Assembly: GCA_029706075.1 (NCBI GenBank)
Contig: JAINUG010000055.1
Location: 2,852,001-2,916,000 of the forward strand
Direction of reading: 5' to 3'
DNA: 64,000 bases
Source of the DNA: Aldrovandia affinis
Taxonomy: Eukaryota; Chordata; Actinopteri; Notacanthiformes; Halosauridae
Made by a program: the position numbers and the translations under genes. Within the stretch, counting starts at the first letter, position 1, and every line of letters begins with the position of its first letter. Below the pieces are notes generated by a model. That model made no database searches. It was given only the letters and a program-made list of their open reading frames with translations, and was not told the origin of the DNA. Positions 10,633 to 20,512 of this stretch are shown one piece after another.

Positions 10633-10728
10633 ATACGCCAGCACAGGGGCTGTGATAAGGGCAATTTGGAGAGTTTTAAAAGCCGTGGCACAGGGGTCGT
10701 CCCAGACGTACGACCGGCCGCGGCCGGT

Positions 10729-11460
10729 CTAGCGGTGAAGCGGGCTGGCAAAGGTGGCGAAGTCCTGCACGTACCGGCAGTAGTATGATGCAAGCCCCAG
10801 GAAACTTCGCAGGTCACTGACGTTGGTGGGGAGCGGCCAGTCGTGATCTACGCCGCTGGCGCTCACTACATGTCCCAGGAAGACGGTTTCCCTCCGGAAC
10901 AGCTGGCACTTCTTTGGGTTCAAGCGCAGCCCGGCTTGGCGGATGGCGGCGAAGACTTCCTGCAGATTGCGGAGGACCCCTTCAAAGTCACTGGCGTGGA
11001 CGAGGAGGTCGTCAAGGTAGACGATGCAGTGTTGTCGGGGGACGTGAGCCAACACTCGCTCCATCAGCCACTCGAATGTAGCGGGTGTGTTGCAGAGCCC
11101 AAACGACATAACCCGGAAATGCCATAGCCCCTGCCCGATGGTGAACGCTGTTTTGGGCTGAGCATCAGGAGCCAGTTCCACTTGCCAGTAGCCACTTCGC
11201 AGGTCAAGCGAGCTGAACCAGCTAGAACTGCTTATGTAGTCCAAGGCATTGTTGATGCGTGACAGCGGGTAGGAATCCTTTTTCGTCACGGCATTCAGGC
11301 GCCGGTAGTCGACGCAGAACCGCCAGCTGTCATCTTTTTTTTTTACTAATACAGTGGGGGCTGCCCAGGGGCTGTCCAATGGCTAGATCACTCCGGATCT
11401 GGTCCTCAGTGGCTTGACGTTTGGCGAGGGCGAGCCGGTAGAGGCGCAGACGGATGGGCA
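10729..11460 (-). pseudogene. reverse transcriptase of gypsy element B
   Basis: RT motifs: SPWAAPTVLVKKKDDSWRFC, VDYRRLNAVTKKDSYPLSRI, WFSSLDLRSGYWQVELAPD, SFGLCNTPATFEWLMERVL, the catalytic CIVYLDDLLVHAS, FLGHVVSASGV and DLRSFLGLASYYCRYVQDFA. Just upstream at 11330-11460 the pre-RT region reads in another frame across a poly-T tract (11333-11344), marking a frameshift. Confidence 0.85.
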
Positions 11461-12169
11461 GGGCAGAGCCGGTGTTAATGGTGTGTTGGACCAACCCCGT
11501 CCATGTGCAGTCCTCTTTGGCGGCGAAGCTATCAGCATACTCACGCAGTAGCTGTTTTAGCTGTTGCTGCTGCGGGGGTCCAAGCCATTGCTGCTGCGTT
11601 GCCACAGGTCGTGGACAGCCCAAGCCATTTCGGTGGTCGGCGGGGCAGACGAGGCAGGTGGTGGTGAAGGCAGTGCAGGGCGGCTGGTGGACAGGGGCCC
11701 GGACAGCTGGGGCAGTGCAGCACGAGAGGCACCTGACTGTTGGGTGACGGCGGGCGATGCAGGCAGTGCAGGCGCCACAGCGTGAGAGGCCGGTGACTGT
11801 TGGGTGACGGCGGGCGAGGCAGGCGATGCAGTGCGAGAGGCAGGTGGCTGTGTGGCGGCGGCAGGCGATGCAGGCGGGGCGGCGATAGGTGAAACAGGCG
11901 AGGTCGCGGTTTGGCAGTGGGCTTGCTTCTGGCGGCGGCCAGACTGGAGGGCTATGGCCTGGTCTCTGAACCTGAGCACCGCTCGGGGAACATCCACACA
12001 CACGTCCCATCACGCCATCAGGTCCAGGCCGATGATGCACGGATCATCAATGTCAGCCAGACAGAACTTGCGCGTCGCTTCCTGGTCGCCAAGACGGACG
12101 TGCACCTTCTTCCTCCCTCACATACTAGCTCGCTCCCCTGTGACGGTCTGCATCTGTTCGTTGGTGCGG

Positions 12170-12567
12170 GTCCACCCTGCGGGTAGCGCACCGGCGGTTC
12201 CAGGTAGGATCCCCGGTCAGACGAGGGAGATGGTAGACCCCATGTCTACCAGTGCGAGGCAGGGCTGGACGTCAAGCAGGCACGCTGCGTAGAGGCCTCG
12301 GATGCAGCTGATGCAGCGAACAATGACCTTGGAGAGGGACTGGGGATCGGAGCAGCGCTTCCCTCACTGGGCCACTCCGCTTGCGTTTCCCTCGGCAGCG
12401 GTGGGGAGAGGCCTAGGTGCTGGCGCCGGACAGTCTCGTGCAATATGGCCAGGCTTGTTGCAGCGATAGCACAGGCCGACGTCTTCGTGATGGCAGAGAC
12501 TGGCGTCAGGGGGCAGAGTGGACCTGGTGTGCTGGTGCCGCTTCTCCCTCTGTGTCGCCGTCGTCAC
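12170..12567 (-). pseudogene. zinc knuckle and protease of gypsy element B
   Basis: The minus strand near 12430-12480 encodes CYRCNKPGHIARDC, a canonical CCHC knuckle. Near 12235-12275 it encodes ALVDMGSTISLV, the aspartic-protease active site with Met in place of the usual Ser (DSG to DMG). Between them the sequence is repeatedly frame-shifted. 11500-12000 upstream of the RT is Pro/Ala/Ser-rich and contains short tandem repeats. Confidence 0.65.
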
Positions 12568-12640
12568 CAGTGGCCTTCCAGACCCGTCGGCGGCGGGCAG
12601 GCGCTTGACTCAGGGAGAAGGGTGTTAAAACCGCTTCCAC

Positions 12641-13369
12641 TCACTCAGCTATTAGAATAGCTTCGGCTAGCGAACCGGGAGCGGCAAGGCAGATGTGCCG
12701 GCACAGCTCCTCTGGGGCTAGGGTACGCAGAAACGTATGTAGCGCTAGCTCTTCCGGGAGAGCAGCGGGGAACGTGGGGTAGCCCAGCTGGGCATGGTAG
12801 CGGATATCGGCAGCGAAAGTGCTTACCGTTTCTTTCCCTTGATGAGAGTGGTTGGCTAGCTGCTCCCAGCTGTGGCTCTCGAAGACCCGCTGACCGAAAC
12901 GTCGTTCCAGGGCCGTAGCCAGTGCTGGGTAGCTGCGTTGCTCCGTTGGGGAGAGGTCAAGAAGTACCTGCAGTGCCCCACCCTCCAGGGCTAGGGCTAG
13001 GTGGACGGCTGTGACCGCTTCGCCCCATCCATTGTACTCAGCCGCTAGCTGTACCTGGGCGAGGTATGACGCTAGCGCTGCTGTTCCGTGGTACTTGGGC
13101 AGCTTGGCTTGGGGTCGGGACGCAGCAGGGTTGGTGGGAGCGTCCCTGGGCTTGGACATTAAAAACTCTCCGGTCTCCGGAAGTCCTTCCTTCGCCTGGC
13201 GCCACTTCCGGCGGAATGGCGCGTCTATCTCAGCATGGGTGGGAAGATCTTTGGCCTCCGCAGCTTCGCTCTTCCGCATTTGCCACATCCGGCGGATGGA
13301 CTCTTCCATCTCAGAATGCAGGCAGGGGTGTTCGGCCTGATCCATTCCTCCCTTGAGTTGATGCTGCAT
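12641..13369 (-). pseudogene. gag of gypsy element B
   Basis: A 242-residue open frame. It has an Arg/Lys/Glu-rich N-terminal region and a capsid-like region with LPKYHGTAALASYLAQVQLA, VHLALALEGGALQVLLDLSP, YPALATALERRFGQRVF and VSTFAADIRYHAQLGYP. This gag type is shared by vertebrate gypsy elements and domesticated gag genes. The frame ends before the knuckle, so a frameshift separates the two. Not a host gene, given its place between a PBS and pol. Confidence 0.75.
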
Positions 13370-13418
13370 CCGGAAGATGTCGTCACTGATGACTCTTGCT
13401 TCGTCTTATACTTGGTAC

Positions 13419-13436
13419 ATCCCACTTCTGACACCA
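13419..13436 (-). promoter_or_regulatory. primer-binding site of gypsy element B
   Basis: The minus strand reads TGGTGTCAGAAGTGGGAT immediately inside the 5' LTR, the position and TGG-start expected of a tRNA primer-binding site. Confidence 0.6.
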
Positions 13437-13437
13437 C

Positions 13438-13918
13438 CGTAGCGAGCATGCGCGGTGGGGTGCATCAAGAAGACGAATGGAGTCAGGCAGCAAGGCCCCA
13501 TAGCCACTTTATTATAAAGTAATGATGATATCCAAGCCCCATACACCGCACGACCCCAGATATCATCTTAAATCTGAGTTTAGAACAGGCGCGTCCCTAA
13601 AGGGTCACGCAAGGTGCACATTGGCGACTAACTCGTACGTCACACAGGAAGTACTCTTCAGACGATGAACACATTTACAGGGAATTACAGGCAACGGCAC
13701 TAAACAATAAATGAACGTCAGTCGCGGTGGCTTTACCCTTCAGCTCACCGCGACCATCGGTTTCATATGCACATATTTACAATCAATAACACACACAACA
13801 TGATTTTCCACACATAACACTAACTAACACAGGGGGGGAACAAACAAACACACAACAATGTTCCCCCACAATGCCCCGCACACATATTTACATATAGCGA
13901 CCCACCTGGATTGCTACA
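13438..13918 (-). repeat. 5' LTR of gypsy element B
   Basis: Begins on the minus strand with TGTAGC at 13918 and ends next to the primer-binding site with GCTACGG. The portion up to about 13745 matches the truncated LTR at 10089-10243. The outer side (13919 onward) is A/T-rich flank. Confidence 0.7.
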
Positions 13919-14169
13919 GTATAAAAACTGGATAAAAAATGATAAATGCTCAATAAAAATTAATAAATACATAAAAAGATACACAACATGTGGAAAATGT
14001 TTGGCCTTTATGCAGCATTTTAAAAAACAATCTGGTCCCCAGGAAGTAGCAGTTGAATAACCCATTACTGTATGCTTTAACAGCCTTTGGGTGTCCATGG
14101 TCATAAATAGGTGCATAAATATATAAAAATGTCCATGGTCACATGTACATTTGCACATCTGCAAACTGT

Positions 14170-14425
14170 ACTACCATATACAGTGCCCCTTTTAACGTTT
14201 ACACCCAGTCTCAAAAATTGTTGCCTTACAGCCTGAGATGAAAGCCTATTAAATCAGGCTTTTTCCACTTTTATTTCCACATTTTACCCTACAACTTCCA
14301 TGTGAAAAAAAATTCTCAAAATGTCTGAACATTAATTAAAAACAAAAAACTAGAATAACTTGGATTGATAAGTCCATACTCTGCTAAGTTAGTACTTGGG
14401 ACCGTTTCGTACTTTGACCTTTAAT
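14170..14425 (+). mobile_element. Tc1/mariner-like terminal remnant
   Basis: The phrases ACATTAATTAAAAACAAAAA and TTAGTACTTGGGACCG resemble the first few hundred bases of fish Tc1-like elements, as does the better preserved fragment at 22020-22455. No transposase remains. The match is by pattern only. Confidence 0.4.
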
Positions 14426-14483
14426 TGACGATTTGTGAGGAAACTCTGTATTATGTGTCCTGTTTGGAGAGGGAATTTGTATT

Positions 14484-14713
14484 TTTACATTACATTACCT
14501 TACAGGCATTTAGCAGATGCTCTTATCCAGAGTGACTTACACAATTTCACATTTCTTTTACATACAATCCATTTATACAGCTGAATATTTTTACTGAAGC
14601 AATTCAGGTTAAGTACCTTGCTCAAGGGTACAACGGCAGTGTCTCCACCTGGGATCGAACCTGCAACCTTTGCGTTACAAGCCCAGTTCCCTAACCATTA
14701 CACTACACTGGCG
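14484..14713 (-). repeat. tRNA-derived SINE with LINE2-type tail
   Basis: The minus strand starts with a tRNA-like head containing a B box (GGTTGCAGGTTCGATCCCAG). It ends with GGATAAGAGCATCTGCTAAA followed by TAATGTAATG. The same tail (TCTGGATAAGA and TCTGCTAAATGC) terminates the LINE2-like elements at 24030-24722 and 45327-46545, so the SINE probably uses that LINE's machinery. Confidence 0.75.
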
Positions 14714-14721
14714 GTATTTGC

Positions 14722-15080
14722 TATCTTGGAGCCTGTAGAGGAGGCCCTGGTGCCACATTTGATCAAAGGCCTTCTCAATATCAAAAAGCACTGCAATGGT
14801 AAAAACTTTCTTTCTAAAATCTCTTAAGATTCTTTCTGCAAGTCTTAAAACCAGCTTGGTGAACTCCCAGAATCCCCAGGGCTTCTATATGGTGTCTTAG
14901 CCTGTTTGTTAAAATACATTCTAAAAGTTTTCACAGATTACTTAAAAGGCTGATGGGTCAGTAGCTGGTGACATTTTGTGGATCTTTTCCAGGTTTTTGA
15001 ATGATGGTCACCAGTGGGTATTTCAAGGGTGTAGGGAAATGACCAGTTTGCAGACAGAGAGTGAAGACTTGGCCCAGCAA
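14722..15080 (-). pseudogene. non-LTR reverse transcriptase fragment
   Basis: The minus strand encodes VLFDIEKAFDQMWHQGLLYRL, RT motif A of a jockey/CR1-type LINE, within stop-ridden sequence. It then shows TGDHHSKTW-like remains of another RT segment in shifted order. Old and heavily decayed. Confidence 0.6.
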
Positions 15081-15086
15081 GCATTT

Positions 15087-15240
15087 ATATTGACATTTTA
15101 AGCATTTAGCAGATGCTCTTATCCAGAGCGACTTACAAGATGTGCATTAATACATGGTAAGAACAATCATAGTTTGCACAAGAGATCAGTGCAGTAATAC
15201 ATTGTTGTAGGCAGCTGCATATCATACCTGTATATATGTT
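15087..15240 (-). repeat. LINE2-like 3' end
   Basis: Contains TTAAGCATTTAGCAGATGCT and CATTAATACATGGTAAGAAC, the reverse complement of the 3' UTR end of the LINE2-like element at 24573-24722. A short 5'-truncated insertion. Confidence 0.7.
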
Positions 15241-16789
15241 AACATTAGCGAAGCAAAACTATCGACATCTAGCTATCAACTTGGTATCACGGCCAAATAA
15301 AACTCGCTAACAGTAGCTAACGATATAGATAGCTAGCATCATTGGTTCGACACGGTATAAAATGAACCAGCTTCAGGAAAGATTGGCTGAAGAAGTTTGA
15401 AAGTACAGGAGTTTCCCTGCTTTCATGAAAACTTTACCGACCTTGTTCAATACATTGGAGCCTACTAGTGTACAGAAGTGTAAGGACACCATGTCGCATA
15501 GGTTGCGCAAAAGTATAAATTGCCGAGTGCTTGCGGTCTTTAGACTTCTTGCCTCTTGAACCATCAGTCTCACTACACGTGGGGGCAAGATAGACTTGCA
15601 TCCTCTACCTGGCAGGTTAGCCACTGTTCTAGTGGCCTTAAACTTCCTAACTGCCAACAGTGGAAAGCAGCATCTTTTAACTTTAGTTTTTTGTAGCAAT
15701 CTCCTGGTCTGTGGTCAATAACCTTTTGTCTGATGCGTTCAGAGTTCTCTGCCCTTCAAGATTGCTGGTATAGGTACATTTCTATCAGTATATTGTGGAA
15801 CATATCAAGTAAACAGAATTACTATAGGCCAAAATAATTTATTGTAGAATACCTTTGAGACAGATGGTTACACCACCAATATAGTTCATGAGTACATACA
15901 GCTGTGTAATCCCATATGCTAGGCATTTACATATAGAGTGACTATGTTGTTCAATACCATGAATGTATATAAGACGTAAGCAGAGTTTGGAGCAGCAGTT
16001 TCACGAACCAACTCAGCTTTGTGGTTCCGAAGAGACTATTACGAACTCGTGTCCAGTAGAATTCCTTAGAAGAAATCCACGACACTGGCCACAGCATTTC
16101 AAATGTTCCCTCCTTTTTGTACCCTAGGGAAAACTGAAACCATTGTATGCCACTATAGTTCCATAACCTTCCAATGAACTTCAAATAAGTTGTACAATTG
16201 ATTTATTCGATTAAATTGAATAGTTAGGGGTATGAGGTAGAAGTCAGGGGGAAGAAGAGGGGAAGAAAAAAAAAAAAGTTCTGAATTGCATTAGTAATGT
16301 AGGTTTGGAATTTCCAGAATTTCAACAATTTGAGTAGCTCGGTACCATATGATATACAGGTGTGACCTCAAAACATTGCCAGTGTAAAGTTACACAAGCA
16401 AAGAACACTACAAATAACCAAAATTAAGATTCAACTCAGGTTTAGCCAATAATTCACAGAAATTAAGCACGGTTCCCAAGCAAAGCTACCTACATTCAGG
16501 CAACTTTGCCCTGTAGCTCAGCTTGCCATCTCAAGAATGTGGCCTGTGCATTTCTGGAAAGTGTACAAATGCAGTGAAGTCAGTTAAATGTATGATGATT
16601 GTTCGGGTTTATTTAGTGCTTGGTTGATGATAACATACTGGATTCACAATAAGAGGCAAGCTAGTAATTGGAATAGTAATGACTTGGTGCCATTCGTAAC
16701 ATTTGAGGCAGCCATGCCTTAGCTGGCTGTATGTGGGCATAAACAGCTGTACATGTAATGACAGACACAAGTAGCCTTCTTAGAATCAT
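15241..16789. other. intergenic, no gene recognised
   Basis: No coding pattern. From about 16440 the sequence aligns loosely with the 3' flanks of gene copies B (from about 36930) and C (from about 57690), for example TAGCTCAGCTTGCCAT against the corresponding B/C segment. It marks the left edge of the ancestral duplication unit. 15373-15700 has an open frame that matches no family I know. Confidence 0.5.
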
Positions 16790-16795
16790 TTTATT
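16790..16795 (-). terminator. polyadenylation signal of gene copy A
   Basis: AATAAA on the minus strand, about 155 bp past the stop codon. The same signal in the same context lies behind copies B and C. Confidence 0.7.
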
Positions 16796-16949
16796 TCTTA
16801 CAAAAGCCATTGCACTCTCCGTTGTCTGTACCAAGTATCACCTCCAGTGACCACGTTCTTGGTCTGATGGGAAAAGAAGCATGTCAAATGTGTGCATCCT
16901 ATAGGTTGGACACGGTCCCACGATCACAATGCAAAGTAGACTACCATTG

Positions 16950-19900
16950 TCACTTGGCAGACGTACCTTTACCCTTGGAAGCGTCAGATATAGGGATCCA
17001 GGAAGAGGTGCCAGTTGTGGCAGGATGTCCAATACCAGCTACAGACAGGGGTATTTGCTGGCCAAAAGTTGGGCTGCCAGAAGGCAAATTGTGCACATGC
17101 ATAACAGGAGGGGAGGGGGAATGGTGTACATGTGATGGAAACCACCATGGTTGAGAAGCAGGGGTAGGAGCAGGGGTAGGGTGGAGATTCAAATAGTGTA
17201 CATGTGGTGTGAACTGTGATGGCTGAGGAGCAGGGGTGGTAAGGTGTACATGTGATTGGAACCACCATGGTAGAGCAGCAGGGGTAGGAGCAGGGGTAGG
17301 AGCAGGGGTGGTAAGGTGTACATGTGATGGGAACCACCATGGTTGAGGAGCAGGGGTAGGAGCAGCTGTGGCAAGGTGATGGGAATAGAGTAGATTCAGT
17401 GGGAACTGGAATGATGGTTGAGGAGCAGGGGTAGGAGCAGGTGTGGCAAGGGGATGGAAATAGTGTACATGTGGTGTGAACTGTGATGGCTGAGGAGCAG
17501 GGGTGGTAAGGTGTACATGTGATTGGAACCACCATGGTAGAGCAGCAGGGGTAGGAGCAGGGGTAGGAGCAGGTGTGGCAAGGGGATGGAAATAGTGTAC
17601 ATGTGGTGTGAACTGTGATGGCTGAGGAGCAGGGGTGGTAAGGTGTACATGTGATTGGAACCACCATGGTAGAGCAGCAGGGGTAGGAGCAGGGGTAGGA
17701 GCAGGGGTGGTAAGGTGTACATGTGATGGGAACCACCATGGTTGAGGAGCAGGGGTAGGAGCAGCTGTGGCAAGGTGATGGGAATAGAGTAGATTCAGTG
17801 GGAACTGGAATGATGGTTGAGGAGCAGGTGTAGGAGCAGCAATCCAATGGACCTGGGGAATATCATGTGGGGATGGGCAAGATATAGCCATTTTTGCATC
17901 TCCTGAACGGATGGAGATACGGTGCACACCATCCTGAAAGGAAACAATTTGGCTTCATTAGGTTATGCTGTGCATGCCAATGTGGGACCAAAGCTGACCC
18001 CAAGTAGATATAGAATTGAAATGCTTTGTGAACAATGTAATACACCAAAAGCATTTCAAATCACCACCTTCAACCATTTGAATATCAAGTCCAGGAGAAC
18101 CACAAACTGTTAGATTAACCAGTTAACCAAACATGGGATGCATTCAGAAGTACCATACAAAATTGCATCTCATCAAGCCCATCACTGGTGCAGAAGGAAA
18201 GCATTAAATTGAAACAAATTACACTTTACTACATTGATAAGGGCATATTTATATTAAACCCCAAAGTCAAGGGTTTAATAGAAATCTGGGCGAGAAAAGC
18301 AAACCAGCCACACCGATGTGCCCATTCCATTCTTAGCTTTAGCATGGAGAGACACAGGCATGGTTATAAAATCTAGAACTGAACATTCTGAATGACACAA
18401 GTGCTGCTTAGGTTAGGTACTTAATGTACTGATATATTTTTGTTATATTTGTTATACTTAGGTTTAGAAAGAAACTGTATTTTATTTTCATATAATGTAA
18501 AATATTGTAAGGAAGGGGCAGGACTGGATAAGTGTTTTACTTCCTCCTGTCCTTCTCGAACTCTTTTTTAGGACTGTATGGAAATAGTTTGTTAGACTAT
18601 TTACCATTTTTAACTTGTTTCTATGTCTTCTATGTTCGAGACAAATAAAGATCAAATCAAAGCAGGCTAGTAAGAAGCAAACAACCACGCAGTACACATT
18701 TTATGTACATACAAATCAGTGTGATTAACATTGGTATAATGAAAGCACAAACTAGGGGCCCCTTTCAATAGCACAAAACACACTAGTTCCGGTTCTAGTT
18801 GCTGTTCTGGTTTCCACCAATTTAAGTTACGGTTTGCGCCAATTCAGAGCAAACAGCAACGCAAAGGAACAATTTATCACTTCATTTTGGTTAAGCTGCG
18901 ATATGAAAAAAAAAAAAATAATAATAATACCACTTGATACAAGTGTAGATGTATTGTGCTGATGAGAACGTAGATAGTGTTGTACAGAATCTGTTTATTG
19001 ATGCTGCTCTTTTGAGGCACTATGTTATACATGCAATTGTGAAATGGCTACTGATAGTCCAAGACAGGTTTATAGCAAATAAAGCATGTCGTATCATAAA
19101 TCAAGCTGCCATATGGAGAGAATTATTATTCTTTTTTTTAAATATATAAAAACATCACTTGATAGCAAGCTATAGCAGGATCAAACTAATGTTTTTGCCC
19201 CTCTTGCCCAACCAGAAATCTACTTGCCAGTACCACCCTCATATGGGGTAGTTTAACAGGAACTTAATCACATAAGACACCGCTTCTGTAACATTAGGCT
19301 ACGCAGTTAATGAGAACTGTACGCATTTCATGGTCCACGGTTTTCTACATTATGGAGATATTCCTTCACCAAATGCTTCTTCCTACTGATGATCAGTCAC
19401 TTGAGTGATGCAAAGTGCTAACCAGTCAGCAATAAACAATGCGGTTAGTCCTGTCCCAAAGGTCCTGTTTGGTACAGCAAGTACCACATCTTGACCAGGC
19501 AGCAAAAATGAATAAGAACTCTACAGAACTGGAACCTTAGCAAATGGAAAACCTAAAGTTCCTGTTTTATAGTACAATATATATATTTTTTTTTTAATGT
19601 TTTTTTTAAGTTCCAATTTTTTTTGTGCAATGGGAAAGGACCCCAAGGGAACAGAGTTGGTCCCAGCCACCTTCATTGGAATCATAAGCTGCTCATCCTG
19701 AGAACAAGCAACACATGGCTCATAGTAGGCTAGCCATGTGGTTTCATCAGGACAGGCACATGCAGGTTCAGGACAAAACATGGTCTGGAAACAGCATTTG
19801 AATACCTTTTTTGTGACTTCACAGCCATTATAGGGGACCTGTAACGTGACCAACCGCCGTTTCCTGGACACAGCGTAACCACAGTGTGGAGGCATCTGTG

Positions 19901-20405
19901 ATGCAGACACCCAGGAGCCATCTGGAAAGACAATGCATTAACCCCCACAGGGCTGATAACATTTCCCATGGCCCTGGGCACAGTGTACACAAACAGGCCT
20001 CACTTTGCTTCACGTCCAGAGGAGATGGTGTCAATCGCAAAAGTCGCAGAGTCATGTTCTCAACCCCACAATGAACCGCAGCATTCAGCTTGGGCCAAGC
20101 TGGAGAGAAGCAGAGAACCAGCAAGTTTGCAACAGTGGCCTACAAGTCAGTGGCTTAACATCCACTAGGCACAACTCACCTATAGATGGAGAACCAAGAT
20201 ACTGGAGAGAGCCTTCAGTGAGCATATGGTCGTGGGAATCTGTACTGGACACAATATCACCCTGCTGGCGGTTGCGTCCAGACACAGCCCATTGTGAGCC
20301 CCCAGCTTTCTCAAAAGATAAACTGTGCTGGGTATTACTGGAGAGCCCATGAGAAGGTATTACATAACTCAAAATGAGCGTAAAAACTAAAAGCAATTCA
20401 CGCAT
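16950..20405 (-). CDS. ZP-N-like domain protein with proline-rich repeats, copy A
   Basis: Four exons: 20405-20180, 20099-20004, 19921-19806 and 17933-16950, with GT-AG introns of 80, 82 and 1872 bp in phases 1, 1 and 0. They give 473 residues. Residues 1-20 form a signal peptide (MRELLLVFTLILSYVIPSHG), so the product is probably secreted. Residues 76-167 resemble a ZP-N module: Cys86 (AAVHCGVENMTLRL), Cys121 (PPHCGYAV), Cys141 (VPYNGC) and Cys165 (ISCPS), with sequons at Asn90 and Asn108. Exon 4 then carries Pro/Ala/Thr-rich modules (PWWFPSHVH, PSFQFPLNLLYSH, PSQFTPHVHY) and a non-repetitive tail ending KGKGTSAK. ZP-N modules mediate polymerisation of egg-coat and other extracellular proteins; an egg-coat or mucosal role here is inference. 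MRELLL was chosen as start for its signal peptide; in-frame ATGs at 20453 and 20474 lie upstream. Confidence 0.75.
17150..17850 (-). repeat. exon-4 tandem modules of gene copy A
   Basis: Direct repeats of about 60-75 bp whose length is a multiple of three. They encode alternating PWWFPSHVH/PWWFQSHVH, PSQFTPHVHYFHPLAT and PSFQFPLNLLYSHHLAT modules joined by APTPAPTPA linkers. A block of several modules is itself duplicated (about 17220-17400 against 17490-17850). No stop occurs in any of the three minus-strand frames across the tract. Confidence 0.85.
18417..18661 (+). repeat. LINE 3' end inserted in intron 3 of copy A
   Basis: Copies B and C read directly from GCTGCTTAGGTTAG to GCAGGCTAG. 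Copy A has about 245 bp between them, ending ACAAATAAAGATCAAATCAA, a typical non-LTR retrotransposon 3' end with the GGGGCAGGACTGGATAAG phrase common in fish LINE tails. Confidence 0.7.
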
Positions 20406-20479
20406 CACTGACCATCCGCTTGTTTCAGTCCTAACTCGTATAACGTTATGCATTGTGAATGAAAGCTCTAACACAACTC

Positions 20480-20512
20480 AGTAGCATTTTATGTAGGACA
20501 CGGATACACGTG
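20480..20512 (-). promoter_or_regulatory. putative core promoter of gene copy A
   Basis: Minus strand: a CACGTG E-box at 20507-20512 followed by a TATA-like ATAAAA at 20487-20492, about 85 bp before the chosen start codon. Both the order and the spacing recur at copy C. E-boxes near the core promoter are typical of oocyte-expressed egg-coat genes, but the role here is inference. Confidence 0.45.

Larger units (their letters stand above)
10089..13918 (-). mobile_element. gypsy element B (Barthez-like), LTR to LTR, decayed
   Basis: A minus-strand gypsy element with a 5' LTR (13438-13918), primer-binding site, gag, CCHC knuckle, protease, RT, an almost completely deleted RNase H-integrase region and a truncated 3' LTR (10089-10243). 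The gag type (EMEESIRRMWQ, YPALATALERRFGQ) and the RT type (VDYRRLNAVTKKDSYPL, FSSLDLRSGYWQVEL) match each other, and the gypsy at 62400-64000 is related. The lineage name is from recollection and is approximate. Confidence 0.8.

Noticed and set aside
14600..14713. tRNA gene candidates (also near 27820, 29480 and 35560)
   Set aside because: A and B boxes are present, but the sequences continue into SINE bodies and tails and do not fold as complete tRNAs by eye.
17150..17850. Regularly spaced direct repeats suggesting a CRISPR array
   Set aside because: The spacers are themselves repeated, the unit length keeps a reading frame, and the tract is the last exon of a spliced gene in a vertebrate genome.
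19521..19910. Single long minus-strand frame running from the PPHCGYAV exon into downstream sequence
   Set aside because: It reads through a donor site into intron 3. Copies B and C carry an extra base just after the exon that breaks this frame, while the splice to 17933 keeps the phase in all three.
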